Made by a program: the position numbers and the translations under genes
The notes under the pieces: model-generated
What the model was told of the DNA's origin: nothing
Database searches by the model: none
The model's input: the letters and a program-made list of their open reading frames with translations, nothing else
In this document: positions 1 through 8,341 of the stretch, piece after piece
Layout of the letters: every line of letters begins with the position of its first letter
Numbering within the stretch: the first letter of the stretch is position 1
Assembly: GCA_964477295.1 (NCBI GenBank)
Contig: CAYZEZ010000097.1
Span: 1-15,501 of the forward strand
Direction: 5' to 3'
Length of the DNA stretch: 15,501 bases
From: CAYZEZ01 sp964477295
GTDB lineage: Bacteria > Bacteroidota > Bacteroidia > Bacteroidales > SM23-62

Positions 1-2049
1 CGGCATCTTACAAACCCGATCGCGACAAACATAGATATTTGTTTCACCCCCGATATACCGGTTTTCCAGCAATGGAAGGCCGGTTTTGTTCCGGGTCGAA
101 CCGGCAAAGAGTACATTGGGAAGGAATTGTCCGTTCAGGGATCTCATTGTTTCTTTTGCTTCGCTGCCGGCAACAACTACTTCAAATGCCGGATACAGGT
201 GGTACAACAACAATATTCCCCAGTTGGAATAGTAGGTTCCGGAGGGAACCAGCTCTTCAATTACGTTGGCCAGCATCTGCTTCGATATCTCTTCGTACCG
301 GGAATTTTCAAAGTAAACCGAGAGATATTGAAGGTTATTTGCCATCATGGAGTTAGATGAAGGGATTACATTATCAGCTATTTCCATTTTTCTTGAAATA
401 ACTTTTGTATCAAGATCTGATGTATAAAAATACATTTGTGAGTTTTCATCAAGAAAATGTTCCAAAGCATAATCGGTTAACCCTTTTGCGAGAGTTATCC
501 ATTGCTCATCAAGGGTGACCTGATAGAGATGTACAAAGGCGTTAATAGTGAAACTGTAATCATCAAGGAAACCGTTTATTTTTCTATGTCTCTTTTCCGA
601 GAACATATGCTCAAGGCGGTAATCATCATGGATCATTTCCTTCTGGATAAAGGATGCATTTTTCAATGCCAGGCTGAGAAATTCAGGTTCATTAAATACT
701 TTATATGCATCCGTTAATCCATTTAACATCAGGGCATTCCACGACATCAGGATCTTATCGTCCAGACCTGGCCTGATCCTTTTATCCCTGGCCTTTAACA
801 GTATTTCCTTCTGTTTCCCAAGCTGCTCCTTTGATGATTGCTCAATATTTTCATTCCTGAACAGGATATTTCTTCCTTCTTCCCAGTTTCCTGTTTCAGA
901 TACGTTGTAGTGCTCTAGAAATAATTCCGGTTTATCCTTAAGGAGCTCTTTGATCTCACTGTATTCCCATGTATAATATTTCCCCTCGACACCCTCGCTG
1001 TCTGCATCCAGGGCTGAATAGAATCCACCGGTTCCCGAGAGAAGTTCATGCCTGACAAAACCTATTGTCTCATATACGACAGTTTTGTATTCCTCAGATT
1101 TGGTCAACTGGAAAGCCTCACTGTAAAGACTGATCAATTGTGCATTGTCATACAACATTTTTTCGAAATGGGGCAGGAACCAATCCATGTCGGTTGAATA
1201 CCTGGCAAATCCCCCTCCAAGGGCATCATAAATTCCTCCCCGGGCCATCTTATCAAGTGTTGTCAACACATAGCTGAGTAATTTTTCATCACCGGTATGA
1301 TAATAATACCTGAGTAGAAACTGGTAATTATTGGGCATCGGGAATTTTGGCGCACGTGTGGTACCACCTCTCTGGTAGTCAAACAACAATTCCCATGAGC
1401 TGACCATATCATTAAGGGTGGATTCATTAAATCCCTCTATGTTATTCTTTAATTGTACCAGGTCAGAAGAATAGATGCCTTGTTTTATACTTTCCGCCTG
1501 GTCAATAATCCTTTGCCTGTCTTTTATATATAAATCAGACAGGCTGAGTAAAATATTTCTCCAGTCATCCTTCCTGAAGTATGTGCCCCCGTATACCGGG
1601 CTACCGTCGGGCAAGGCAAAACAATTCAGGGGCCAACCGCCAGATCCGGTTAAAAGCTGGACAGCATTCATGTATAATTTGTCGATATCGGGCCTTTCCT
1701 CACGGTCAACCTTAATACAGACAAAGTAGGTATTCATGATATCTGCCACCTTCTCATCTTCAAACGATTCCCTTTCCATTACATGGCACCAGTGACAGGC
1801 AGAATAACCAATGCTAACAAGAATAAGTTTGTCCTCTGCTTTGGCTTTATTCAGCGCTTCCTCTCCCCATGGATACCAGTTCACCGGGTTGTGGGCATGC
1901 TGAAGCAGGTAGGGGCTGCTTTCATTTACCAGTGTATTGGTATGAGTGTAGTCGGAATTCATTAGTAAATCCTGTTCAAAATGAGCGATGTCAACTGAAG
2001 AACGGCATCCTGCCAGCATCAGTATTAATATACAGATCCGAAAATACAT
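1..2049 (-). CDS. DUF255/YyaL-type thioredoxin-domain lipoprotein, 3' end cut by window edge
   Basis: The frame is open from the ATG at 2049 to base 1 (683 codons, no stop). The N-terminus reads as a lipoprotein signal: hydrophobic residues 5-12, then lipobox LAGC with Cys15. A thioredoxin-fold domain follows (about residues 35-195), with the family block SSPYLLQHAHNPVNWYPWG at 44-62 and the motif ACHWCHVME, whose CxxC is Cys85/Cys88. The rest matches the alpha/alpha-barrel, glycosidase-like half of the family, with the block PHFEKMLYDNAQL. The last visible residues (..IYVCRDRVCKMP) resemble the usual C-terminus, so only a few residues should be missing. Family members run about 650-750 residues. 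The biochemical role is poorly defined; some are annotated as thioredoxin or N-acylglucosamine-epimerase-like. An envelope location is inferred from the lipobox. It is transcribed away from the glycyl-radical genes, and no clear promoter was found for it. Confidence 0.95.
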   Translation of the reverse strand, partial: MYFRICILILMLAGCRSSVDIAHFEQDLLMNSDYTHTNTLVNESSPYLLQHAHNPVNWYPWGEEALNKAKAEDKLILVSIGYSACHWCHVMERESFEDEKVADIMNTYFVCIKVDREERPDIDKLYMNAVQLLTGSGGWPLNCFALPDGSPVYGGTYFRKDDWRNILLSLSDLYIKDRQRIIDQAESIKQGIYSSDLVQLKNNIEGFNESTLNDMVSSWELLFDYQRGGTTRAPKFPMPNNYQFLLRYYYHTGDEKLLSYVLTTLDKMARGGIYDALGGGFARYSTDMDWFLPHFEKMLYDNAQLISLYSEAFQLTKSEEYKTVVYETIGFVRHELLSGTGGFYSALDADSEGVEGKYYTWEYSEIKELLKDKPELFLEHYNVSETGNWEEGRNILFRNENIEQSSKEQLGKQKEILLKARDKRIRPGLDDKILMSWNALMLNGLTDAYKVFNEPEFLSLALKNASFIQKEMIHDDYRLEHMFSEKRHRKINGFLDDYSFTINAFVHLYQVTLDEQWITLAKGLTDYALEHFLDENSQMYFYTSDLDTKVISRKMEIADNVIPSSNSMMANNLQYLSVYFENSRYEEISKQMLANVIEELVPSGTYYSNWGILLLYHLYPAFEVVVAGSEAKETMRSLNGQFLPNVLFAGSTRNKTGLPLLENRYIGGETNIYVCRDRVCKMP

Positions 2050-2081
2050 GAATGTTATAGATAAACCAAAAAGGCCATCCC

Positions 2082-2106
2082 GATCCTAAACTGAATTCAG
2101 GATGAT
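2082..2106. repeat. Degenerate copy of the GATCCTGAA..TTCAGGATGA hairpin
   Basis: By eye, 18 of 25 bases match the right half of the inverted-repeat element near 3277-3301 when aligned without gaps. The outer arms GATCCT and TTCAGGATGA are kept and the centre differs. It lies in the untranslated leader of the DUF255 gene. It could be chance similarity helped by its palindromic core CTGAATTCAG (2091-2100). Confidence 0.35.
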
Positions 2107-2130
2107 CATCTTCCTGTTATTAAAACTAAA

Positions 2131-2162
2131 TTTGATTTTCTCATGGCTTTGATTTACATTTG
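2131..2162 (+). promoter_or_regulatory. Bacteroidota-type promoter upstream of glycyl-radical genes
   Basis: TTTG at 2131-2134 and TACATTTG at 2155-2162 are 20 bp apart. This matches the Bacteroidota consensus TTTG / TAnnTTTG in all specified positions. Transcription would start near 2168. The first recognised gene downstream is the activase at 2431, which would give a leader of roughly 260 nt running through both heptamer arrays. It could instead serve an unrecognised small transcript starting near 2170. Confidence 0.5.
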
Positions 2163-2327
2163 CGTCAAACAGGCTAAAAATGAATAACTTCTCCAACATG
2201 ATCAAAATGTATACCCGCAATGGTCGCGGCCTGTTTTGCTGTCTTATTTATTATTCCCTCTGATATTGTAATCTCAGTTGCTTTGAATAGATACAGGAGA
2301 ATTGTGGAAAGTCTGCAAGTCTTCGAG

Positions 2328-2355
2328 TCACGATTCACGACTCACTACTCACGAT
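2328..2355. repeat. Tandem 7-bp repeat, TCACGAN type
   Basis: Four consecutive units, TCACGAT, TCACGAC, TCACTAC and TCACGAT, are followed by a partial TCA. This is non-coding low-complexity sequence immediately before a second, different heptamer array. Confidence 0.8.
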
Positions 2356-2382
2356 TCAAACCCACACCCATGCTCACACCAA

Positions 2383-2424
2383 CCTGCAACCTGCAACCTG
2401 TAACCTGTAACCTGTAACTTGCAA
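2383..2424. repeat. Tandem 7-bp repeat, CCTGYAA type
   Basis: Six consecutive units occur: CCTGCAA twice, CCTGTAA three times, then CTTGCAA. The array ends 6 nt before the activase ATG. The TTG at 2419 that could extend the activase frame lies inside the last unit, which argues against that start. Confidence 0.9.
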
Positions 2425-2430
2425 CCATTT

Positions 2431-3225
2431 ATGAAAGGCCTCATATTCGACATAAAACGTTTTGCCATACACGACGGTCCCGGGATCAGGACAACCGTTT
2501 TTCTGAAAGGATGCCCCCTGGATTGCTGGTGGTGCCATAATCCCGAAGGAATTAAGCAGGAAATAGAATCCATTACAAAAAAGACTAAGCTGGATGATAC
2601 TGTGATTGAATCAACAGAGGAAGTAGGTAAATGGATCACTGTGGATGAAATGATGACAGAACTGGAGAAAGAAAGGATTTTTATGGAACAGTCTGGGGGT
2701 GGTGTGACTTTCTCGGGAGGGGAACCTTTACAGCAACATAAATTTCTTATATCCGCCCTGAGAAGATGCAAGGCAGAAGGATTCCATACCTGTATCGATA
2801 CCAGCGGCCATGCCGGTTCTCAAGTGGTGGAAGAGGCTGGTTCTTTGGCTGATCTTATATTGTTCGACCTGAAGTTGATGGATGAACGGGAACATAGAAA
2901 ATTTACCGGTACAGGGAATGAGGTAATATTGAAAAACCTGGATATCCTGTATGGAATGCCGGTGGAGCTAATTATCAGGATCCCGTTGATCCCTGGTGTA
3001 AACAGTGATCCAGGTCACATTGCACCCATCCTGAAGCATCTGGAAGGTATGCCTGAACTAAAAAGAATTGATTTGCTCCCTTACCATTATTTTGCGGGAA
3101 ATAAATACAGGCAGCTGAATAAACCCGACAGAATGAATGGGGAGGCGAAACTTAATGATAAACAGGTGGAGGAAATAGAGCAGATGTTTACTGGAGCTGG
3201 ATTCCAGGTATCTATAGGAGGATGA
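2431..3225 (+). CDS. Glycyl-radical enzyme activating enzyme (radical SAM), compact form
   Basis: This is a radical SAM protein of the PflA/glycyl-radical-activase family. It should cleave S-adenosylmethionine at a [4Fe-4S] cluster and abstract hydrogen from the glycine of its partner enzyme. The cluster motif CPLDCWWC gives Cys28, Cys32 and Cys35 counted from ATG 2431. The GGEP motif is at 96-99, preceded by the family block SGGGVTFSGG. The N-terminal FAIHDGPGIRTTVF block is diagnostic of glycyl-radical activases. It is 264 residues. Relatives that serve dehydratases usually carry a cysteine-rich two-cluster ferredoxin insert after the CxxxCxxC loop; here residues 40-85 contain no cysteine. 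ATG 2431 is preferred over in-frame TTG 2419, which lies in a tandem repeat. It sits 99 nt before the glycyl radical enzyme, almost certainly its substrate. Confidence 0.95.
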   Translation: MKGLIFDIKRFAIHDGPGIRTTVFLKGCPLDCWWCHNPEGIKQEIESITKKTKLDDTVIESTEEVGKWITVDEMMTELEKERIFMEQSGGGVTFSGGEPLQQHKFLISALRRCKAEGFHTCIDTSGHAGSQVVEEAGSLADLILFDLKLMDEREHRKFTGTGNEVILKNLDILYGMPVELIIRIPLIPGVNSDPGHIAPILKHLEGMPELKRIDLLPYHYFAGNKYRQLNKPDRMNGEAKLNDKQVEEIEQMFTGAGFQVSIGG

Positions 3226-3233
3226 GCATCTGA

Positions 3234-3301
3234 GTCATCCCGAACTAGTTCGGGATCTAATCGCAATTCAGAGGCAGATCCTGAATCAGGTTCAGGATGA
3301 C
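3234..3301. repeat. Nested inverted-repeat element (GTCATCCCGAAC ... GTTCAGGATGAC)
   Basis: The outer 12-base arms at 3234-3245 and 3290-3301 pair at 11 of 12 positions. Inside lie a perfect 16-bp palindrome CCCGAACTAGTTCGGG (3239-3254) and a hairpin ATCCTGAA/TTCAGGAT (3278-3285 with 3291-3298). The element can therefore form either one long stem or two hairpins. It fills most of the activase-radical enzyme spacer. I recognise it as the type of dispersed GTCATCCCGAAC...GGATGAC element seen in many Bacteroidota intergenic regions. As RNA it could affect relative expression of the two genes. Confidence 0.85.
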
Positions 3302-3324
3302 TAATAATAAAATAAAATAAAACC

Positions 3325-5843
3325 ATGAATACAAGAATTCAACAACTTAGAGAAAACAGTCTTAATGCTGTCAATAAGATCTCTGAAGAAAGAGGCATGC
3401 TGGTAACTGCCTTTTATCAATCGGACGAAGCCCGCGGATTTTCTGTACCGGTTACACGGGCAAAATGTTTCTACTATATAATGGATAAGAAGGAGATCTG
3501 TNNNNNNNNNNNNNNNNNNNNNNNNNNNNNNNNNNNNNNNNNNNNNNNNNNNNNNNNNNNNNNNNNNNNNNNNNNNNNNNNNNNNNNNNNNNNNNNNNNN
3601 NACCGGTTACACGGGCAAAATGTTTCTACTATATAATGGATAAGAAGGAGATCTGTATCAATGATGGTGAATTGATTGTTGGTGAGCGTGGACCAGCACC
3701 CAAGGCAACCCCGACCTATCCTGAGATATGTATCCATTCCCTGAAAGATCTTGATATTCTCGATTCCAGGGAAAAGGTTTCCTTTAAAGTGGATCAGGAA
3801 ACGAAAAAAGCATTTGAGGATACCCTGATCCCTTTCTGGAAAGGCAAAAGCAACAGGGACAGGATCATGGAAAATATGACCCCTGAATGGAAAAAGGCCT
3901 ATGCTGCAGGTATGTTCACTGAATTCCAGGAGCAACGTGCTCCGGGTCATACTGTACTGGGAGATAAAATCTACAGGAAAGGGATGCTGGATATTAAACA
4001 GGATATCAGGGAAGCCGTCGATAAACTTGATTTTTTTAATGACCCGGGTGCATATCAGAAGCGTGAAGAGTTAAAAGGAATGGAGATTGCCGCAGATGCT
4101 ATCATTCGTTTCGGAAAGCGGCACGCAAAAAAACTTTCTGCCCTGGCAGGGGAGGAAAAGGATCCGGGCAGGAGGATTGAACTGGAAGAAATGGCCACTA
4201 TCTGTCACCGGGTGCCTGAAAATGCTCCCGCGACATTTCATGAAGCGCTTCAGTACTATTGGTTTGTCCACCTTGGCGTGATAACAGAATTAAATCCATG
4301 GGATTCATTCAATCCTGGCAGGCTCGACCAGCATCTTTATCCGTATTATAAAAGGGAACTCGAAAATGGAAGCTTAACACGGGAAAGGGCGGTTGAACTT
4401 CTTCAGTCATTCTGGGTGAAGTTCAATAATCATCCCGCTCCACCCAAGGTGGGAGTGACTGCCCAGGAAAGCAACACATATACCGATTTCTCACTGATCA
4501 ATCTGGGGGGAGTGAAGGACGATGGATCTGATGCAGTTAATGAATTGACCTACCTCATCCTGGAAGTAATCAAAGAGATGAGGATACTGCAACCAAGCTC
4601 CATGGTCCAGATTAGCAGGAAAAATCCTGATGCATTTGTTAAAAAAGCCATCGATATTATCAAAACGGGATTTGGACAACCATCCTGTTTCAATACAGAT
4701 TCTATTATCCATGAAATGACCCGGCAGGGCAAATCAATCATTGATGCCCGCAGGGGTGGAGCCAGCGGATGTGTGGAGACCGGTGCTTTCGGGACAGAAT
4801 GTTATATACTCACCGGATACTTTAACCTTGCCAAGGTATTTGAGATCACACTGAATAATGGAACAGATCCAATGTCAGGTGAAAGGATAGGGATCGAAAC
4901 AGGTGATCCTGAGCAGTTTAAAACCTTTAATGAACTAATGAAAGCTTTTGAGAAGCAGTTGAATTACTTCATCGATATAAAAATTGAAGGTAACAATACT
5001 ATTGAGCAGATCTTTTCAAACAACTTACCCGTACCTTTCCTGTCCCTGTTAATCGATGATTGCATTACCAACGGAACAGATTATAACGCGGGAGGAGCCA
5101 GGTATAATACAAGCTATATCCAGGGGGTAGGAACAGGAAGCATAACGGATAGCCTGACATCCGTGAAATATCACGTTTTTGATAAGAAAACGGTAACTAT
5201 GAAGGAGTTGAAAGATATGCTTGCTAAAGATTTCAGCGGATCAGAAAAATTCAGGTTTGAATTGCTTCATAAAACAGCCAAGTATGGAAATGATGATGAC
5301 TATGCTGATGATATATTGAGACAGGTGTTCGAAATGTACTTCAATTCTGTTGACGGACGGCCTACTCCAAGGGGAGGAGTCTTCCGTATCAACCTGCTGC
5401 CTACAACCTGCCATGTATATTTTGGGAAAGTAATAAAGGCACTTCCTGACGGACGGAAAGCCGGGGTCCCTCTCTCAGAAGGCATATCCCCGGTTCAGGG
5501 GGCTGACAGGAATGGTCCCACGGCTGTACTTAAATCTGCCGCCAAGATCGATCACCTTCGGACCGGAGGAACTCTTTTAAATCAAAAGTTTGCCCCTTCT
5601 TTTTTTAACACCGAAGATGGTGTTAACAAGCTATCCAGCCTGATCAGAAGTTATTTCAGTATGGATGGTCACCACATACAGTTCAATGTGGTCACGGCAG
5701 ACACCCTTAGGGAAGCCCAGAAAGAGCCTGAAAAATATTCAGATCTTATCGTGCGGGTGGCAGGTTACAGTGATTACTTCAATGACCTGGGCAAAGACCT
5801 TCAGGACGAGATTATTCAAAGAACAGAACACGAAGGATATTGA
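3325..5843 (+). CDS. Glycyl radical enzyme, HypD-like dehydratase type (interrupted by spurious assembly gap)
   Basis: Collapsing the N run and its 55-nt duplication joins 52 codons from ATG 3325 to the frame at 3636, giving one 787-residue protein, a normal family length. The cysteine that carries the thiyl radical lies in SGCVETG (TGT 4770-4772, residue 431 merged), followed by Glu433. The radical glycine is in RVAGYSDYF (GGT 5763-5765, residue 762). Cys-x-Glu is the signature of glycyl-radical dehydratases and lyases; pyruvate formate-lyase has two adjacent cysteines instead. Blocks such as QRAPGHTVLGDKIY, VGVTAQESNTYTDF and GGARYNTSYIQGVG resemble trans-4-hydroxy-L-proline dehydratase (HypD) as I remember it, so dehydration of a hydroxyproline-like substrate is the best guess. 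Database annotation may read formate acetyltransferase. The stop TGA 5841-5843 looks natural and abuts the second gap. The substrate is inferred; the family is certain. Confidence 0.93.
3447..3656. repeat. 55-nt exact duplication flanking an N gap (assembly artefact)
   Basis: Bases 3447-3501 and 3602-3656 are identical over 55 nt and directly flank the 100-N run at 3502-3601. The duplication and Ns together add 155 bases, which is not a multiple of three, so the reading frame breaks. Removing 155 bases restores it. A 55-base contig-end overlap matches a common de Bruijn k-mer size. Confidence 0.95.
3502..3601. other. Assembly gap, 100 N, spurious
   Basis: The run of exactly 100 N lies between two copies of the same 55-nt sequence. 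The true distance between the contigs is an overlap of 55, not a gap. Confidence 0.97.
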
Positions 5844-5844
5844 T

Positions 5845-5944
5845 NNNNNNNNNNNNNNNNNNNNNNNNNNNNNNNNNNNNNNNNNNNNNNNNNNNNNNNN
5901 NNNNNNNNNNNNNNNNNNNNNNNNNNNNNNNNNNNNNNNNNNNN
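5845..5944. other. Assembly gap, 100 N, size unknown
   Basis: The run of exactly 100 N has no sequence shared by its flanks (left ends ..GGATATTGAT, right begins TTCTTCTTCG). It hides the C-terminus and stop of the minus-strand M56 gene, and any terminators of the two converging genes. Its real length cannot be read. Confidence 0.95.
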
Positions 5945-7948
5945 TTCTTCTTCGAGCTCTAATTTCTCTATCTCCTTGATCATCTCATCGATCTTTTTTA
6001 ATTCAATCTCCATATCAATCTCTGATTCTTCAAGATCTTTCATTGCCTTCTCTATTTCAGCCCTTATCTCTTCCTGGTTGATAGTTTTCATTTCCTGGAT
6101 ACTTTTCTGGATTTCCTGTTGGGCTTCTGCCATTTGTGTATTATATTCCTCGTACATCTCTTCTCTCATTTCCTCCAAATGCACATTAATCCTGGCTTTT
6201 TCTGCTTCCATATCTGCCATAGCCTTTGTCAATTCTTCCTGAATTTCATGCTCCATTTCCCTGCGGACATCTTCATCCTTAAAATCAATTCCTTTCAGGT
6301 TTTCTTCCAGCTCTTTGCGAAGTCCTTCAATATCAATTTCTTCCAGGCTCTTGAGTGCATCCTGCAGGCTACGCTCTATTTCTTCCTGCATTTCTGTAAA
6401 ATCGATCTCAGGCAATTCAATCTCCTCCATTTCAGCCTTTATCCCCTCAATATCTATAGTCATAACCTCCTGAAGGTCATGTTGTATCTCTTGCTTTAAT
6501 TCTTCCCAATCCATCTCATCCAGTTCGACACGTGACTCAGCCAGAGTATGTTTCATTTGCACTACTTCCTCAAGGGTTTCATCAATTTCCGGCTGGTAGT
6601 CTCCCTGATCTTCTTTCGGGATCCTTTTCCCATCCACATATAATTCGGTGACTTCACCATTCTTCACCACAAGCTTAAGCTTCATCACCTTACCGTTATC
6701 ATCGATTGTCCTGGTGATAACGTTATCCTTTATTTTCAGGGTTGTATCGTGCTGTGATCCCTCAACCACTTGCTCTTTGTTTATTACGGGTTCATAGGCG
6801 ACCGGATTCACACCTTCAGACCCGGGATTCGGATTCAAATCAGGAGTGGAAGTATTAATATAGCCAGTATGATTCTGCACCGGTTCAGCGGCATTATTAT
6901 GACCTTTTGATGCACCCGTGCTGATCAGGATAACTGATACAGCGGCTATGAAAACAACCCCCGTGATCAGTTTGTCAAATACATTTGTCTTCATCTTTTT
7001 TGGTTTTAATATTCTTACTACTCTGTTTAATAATTGATGTTTTTTTAAGCCCAGTGCCAGAACAAGTTTTGGATAAAACTGAATTTCATGCACCGTCGAC
7101 AAAGCCCTGGCATATGTTAATGAATCACCATTAGCCACAGCTATATCATCGCAACAATTCTCCCTTTCTTTCCTGATCTGATGATTAAGAAACCAGACAA
7201 CAGGATGGTAAAACATGAACAGTTCAATAACATTCTGCAATACATTGATCAGGAAATCATGCCTTTTTATGTGCGCCAGCTCATGGACCAGGATAGCATC
7301 GAGTTGTTCGCATGGAATGTGTGAAATTACACTTGCAGGGAGCAATACCACAGGCTTCAGATAACCTATAACCATAGGATTTTTTACCAGTTTTGATCCC
7401 AGCAACCTTACCCTTCCCGGTACATCCAAACGCTCTGCCAGGAGGATAAACCTCTCAGTTATCCGGTCGGGTATTGACGTAAGGTTGGTTTTTTTATATC
7501 GAAAGGCAATGATCGTATTGCCTGCCAGCCTCAGTGATATTAATAAGATACCTATGATCCACAGGTTCACAATGAAAGAAAACCTTTCCGGAATATTTTG
7601 AATTAATAATTGAAATCTGCTTGACATAAAAGCCTCAGTCACATCACTTTTGGTGTTTAAAGATATTCCGGGAATACTACCTTCTTTGAATGAATGGGTA
7701 AACGAAACTCCATTGCCATTCGTTGCTCCGGTATAGGTAACAATAAATGTGACCGCACTTGCCAGAAATAATACCAGTAATGCAGATAATGCGACAAAAT
7801 ACCTTAATTCCGCCCTGTGGTTCCTGAATTTATAAAACAATACCAGGAACAGAAAGGCAATGATCAATCCCTGCCAGAGCGAATGAAGCAGTGTCCAGCC
7901 TATGGCCCTGGTTAATTGATCTGACAGTATGCCGGTAAACAGGTTCAT
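5945..7948 (-). CDS. M56 (BlaR1-type) membrane metallopeptidase with long acidic coiled-coil tail, C-terminus in gap
   Basis: 668 residues are visible from ATG 7948 to the gap. Membrane segments are likely at about 14-38, 50-72, 124-143 and 326-345, the BlaR1 layout. The cytoplasmic zinc-protease domain between the last two has HELAH at 222-226 (zinc His222 and His226, catalytic Glu223) and the third ligand Glu263 in ENCCD. After the fourth helix comes a linker, a short beta block with ELYVDGKRIPKED (435-447), then a highly charged, glutamate-rich helix from about 455 to the gap. This tail repeats every 40 residues or so: IDIEGIKAEMEE (498-509) and IDIEGLRKELEE (538-549). It should lie outside the membrane and may act as sensor or spacer. 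The start overlaps the BlaI stop by 4 nt (ATGA), so the two are translationally coupled. No beta-lactam-binding domain is visible. Any apparent continuation through the Ns into the opposite gene is false. Confidence 0.93.
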
Positions 7949-8337
7949 TTTGCTTTGTTTTCAAGATCAGTTATCAATTGTTTGATTTTCTCAAGTTCTT
8001 CAGGAGAGGTTTTATTATTCCCAAGGGCCTGTAAAACAAGCTTCGACGCCGAACCACCAAAGGCCAGGCCAAGCATCTTGTCGATAATCTTTGTTTGCGT
8101 TTCCTCTTCTTTCACAGCAGGGGAGAAAATATGTATCTTACTGCTTTTGTCCCTGTTCAATAATCCTTTTTCAGTCATAATCTGCATTATTTTCAGGGTG
8201 GTGGTATAGCCTGTTTTTTTCTTTTTATTTAACAGATCATTCACGAACCTTACAGTAGAGGGACCATTGATCCACAATACCTGCAAAATCTCGAGTTCCG
8301 AATCGGTAGGCTGGGCCGGTCTCTTCTGTTCCTCCAT
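7945..8337 (-). CDS. BlaI/MecI/CopY-family transcriptional repressor (left pair)
   Basis: This 130-residue winged-helix repressor begins with the family signature PTDSELEILQVLWINGPSTVR (split here as PTDSELEILQ and VLWINGPSTVR, about residues 10-30). The recognition region YTTTLKIMQIMTEKGLLNR (about 44-62) is typical of BlaI. The C-terminal dimerisation part contains FGGSASKLVLQAL, near where BlaI is cleaved in staphylococci. It should bind DNA as a dimer and be inactivated by the protease encoded immediately downstream, with which it overlaps by 4 nt. Two identical dyads, TACGAA-N4-TTCGTA, sit in its own promoter, so autorepression is very likely. The leader would be only about 15 nt, without a Shine-Dalgarno sequence. 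Confidence 0.95.
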   Translation of the reverse strand: MEEQKRPAQPTDSELEILQVLWINGPSTVRFVNDLLNKKKKTGYTTTLKIMQIMTEKGLLNRDKSSKIHIFSPAVKEEETQTKIIDKMLGLAFGGSASKLVLQALGNNKTSPEELEKIKQLITDLENKAK

Positions 8338-8341
8338 AGTC

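Larger units (their letters stand above)
2050..2430. other. Gene-free intergenic region with promoter and short tandem repeats
   Basis: This 381-base stretch separates two divergent genes. It holds a degenerate copy of the 3234-3301 inverted repeat near 2082-2106, a promoter-like pair at 2131-2162 facing right, and two 7-bp-period arrays at 2328-2355 and 2383-2424. Two overlapping short frames exist: 27 codons from ATG 2180, and 65 codons from ATG 2220 whose C-terminus is encoded by the repeats. Neither resembles a known protein, so I do not call them as genes. No convincing structured RNA or riboswitch was recognised. Confidence 0.6.

Noticed and set aside
2180..2263. 27-codon frame just after the promoter at 2131-2162
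   Set aside because: No similarity or composition support; noted as a possible leader peptide only.
2220..2417. 65-codon frame rich in TTHYSRF and PTCNLQPVTCNL
   Set aside because: Its C-terminal half is translated tandem repeat, and no family is recognised.
2328..2424. Possible CRISPR array
   Set aside because: Units are 7 bp, directly adjacent and without spacers.
2419..2430. TTG start extending the activase by four residues
   Set aside because: It lies inside a CCTGYAA repeat unit, and ATG 2431 fits the family N-terminus.
2349..2771. 140-codon minus-strand frame
   Set aside because: It is antisense to the activase and the CCTGYAA array.
3325..3636. Separate 103-codon gene spanning the first gap
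   Set aside because: It is the N-terminus of the glycyl radical enzyme continued through Ns in a wrong frame.
3325..5843. Pyruvate formate-lyase
   Set aside because: The active site has one cysteine followed by Val-Glu rather than two adjacent cysteines.
5816..5944. Apparent C-terminal end of the left M56 protein running through the Ns into the radical enzyme gene
   Set aside because: The frame crosses unknown bases and then reads the antisense of the glycyl radical enzyme; the true end is in the gap.
6119..6499. 126-codon plus-strand frame with many Phe, Cys and His
   Set aside because: It is the antisense shadow of the acidic coiled-coil tail; low-complexity Glu codons leave the opposite strand open.
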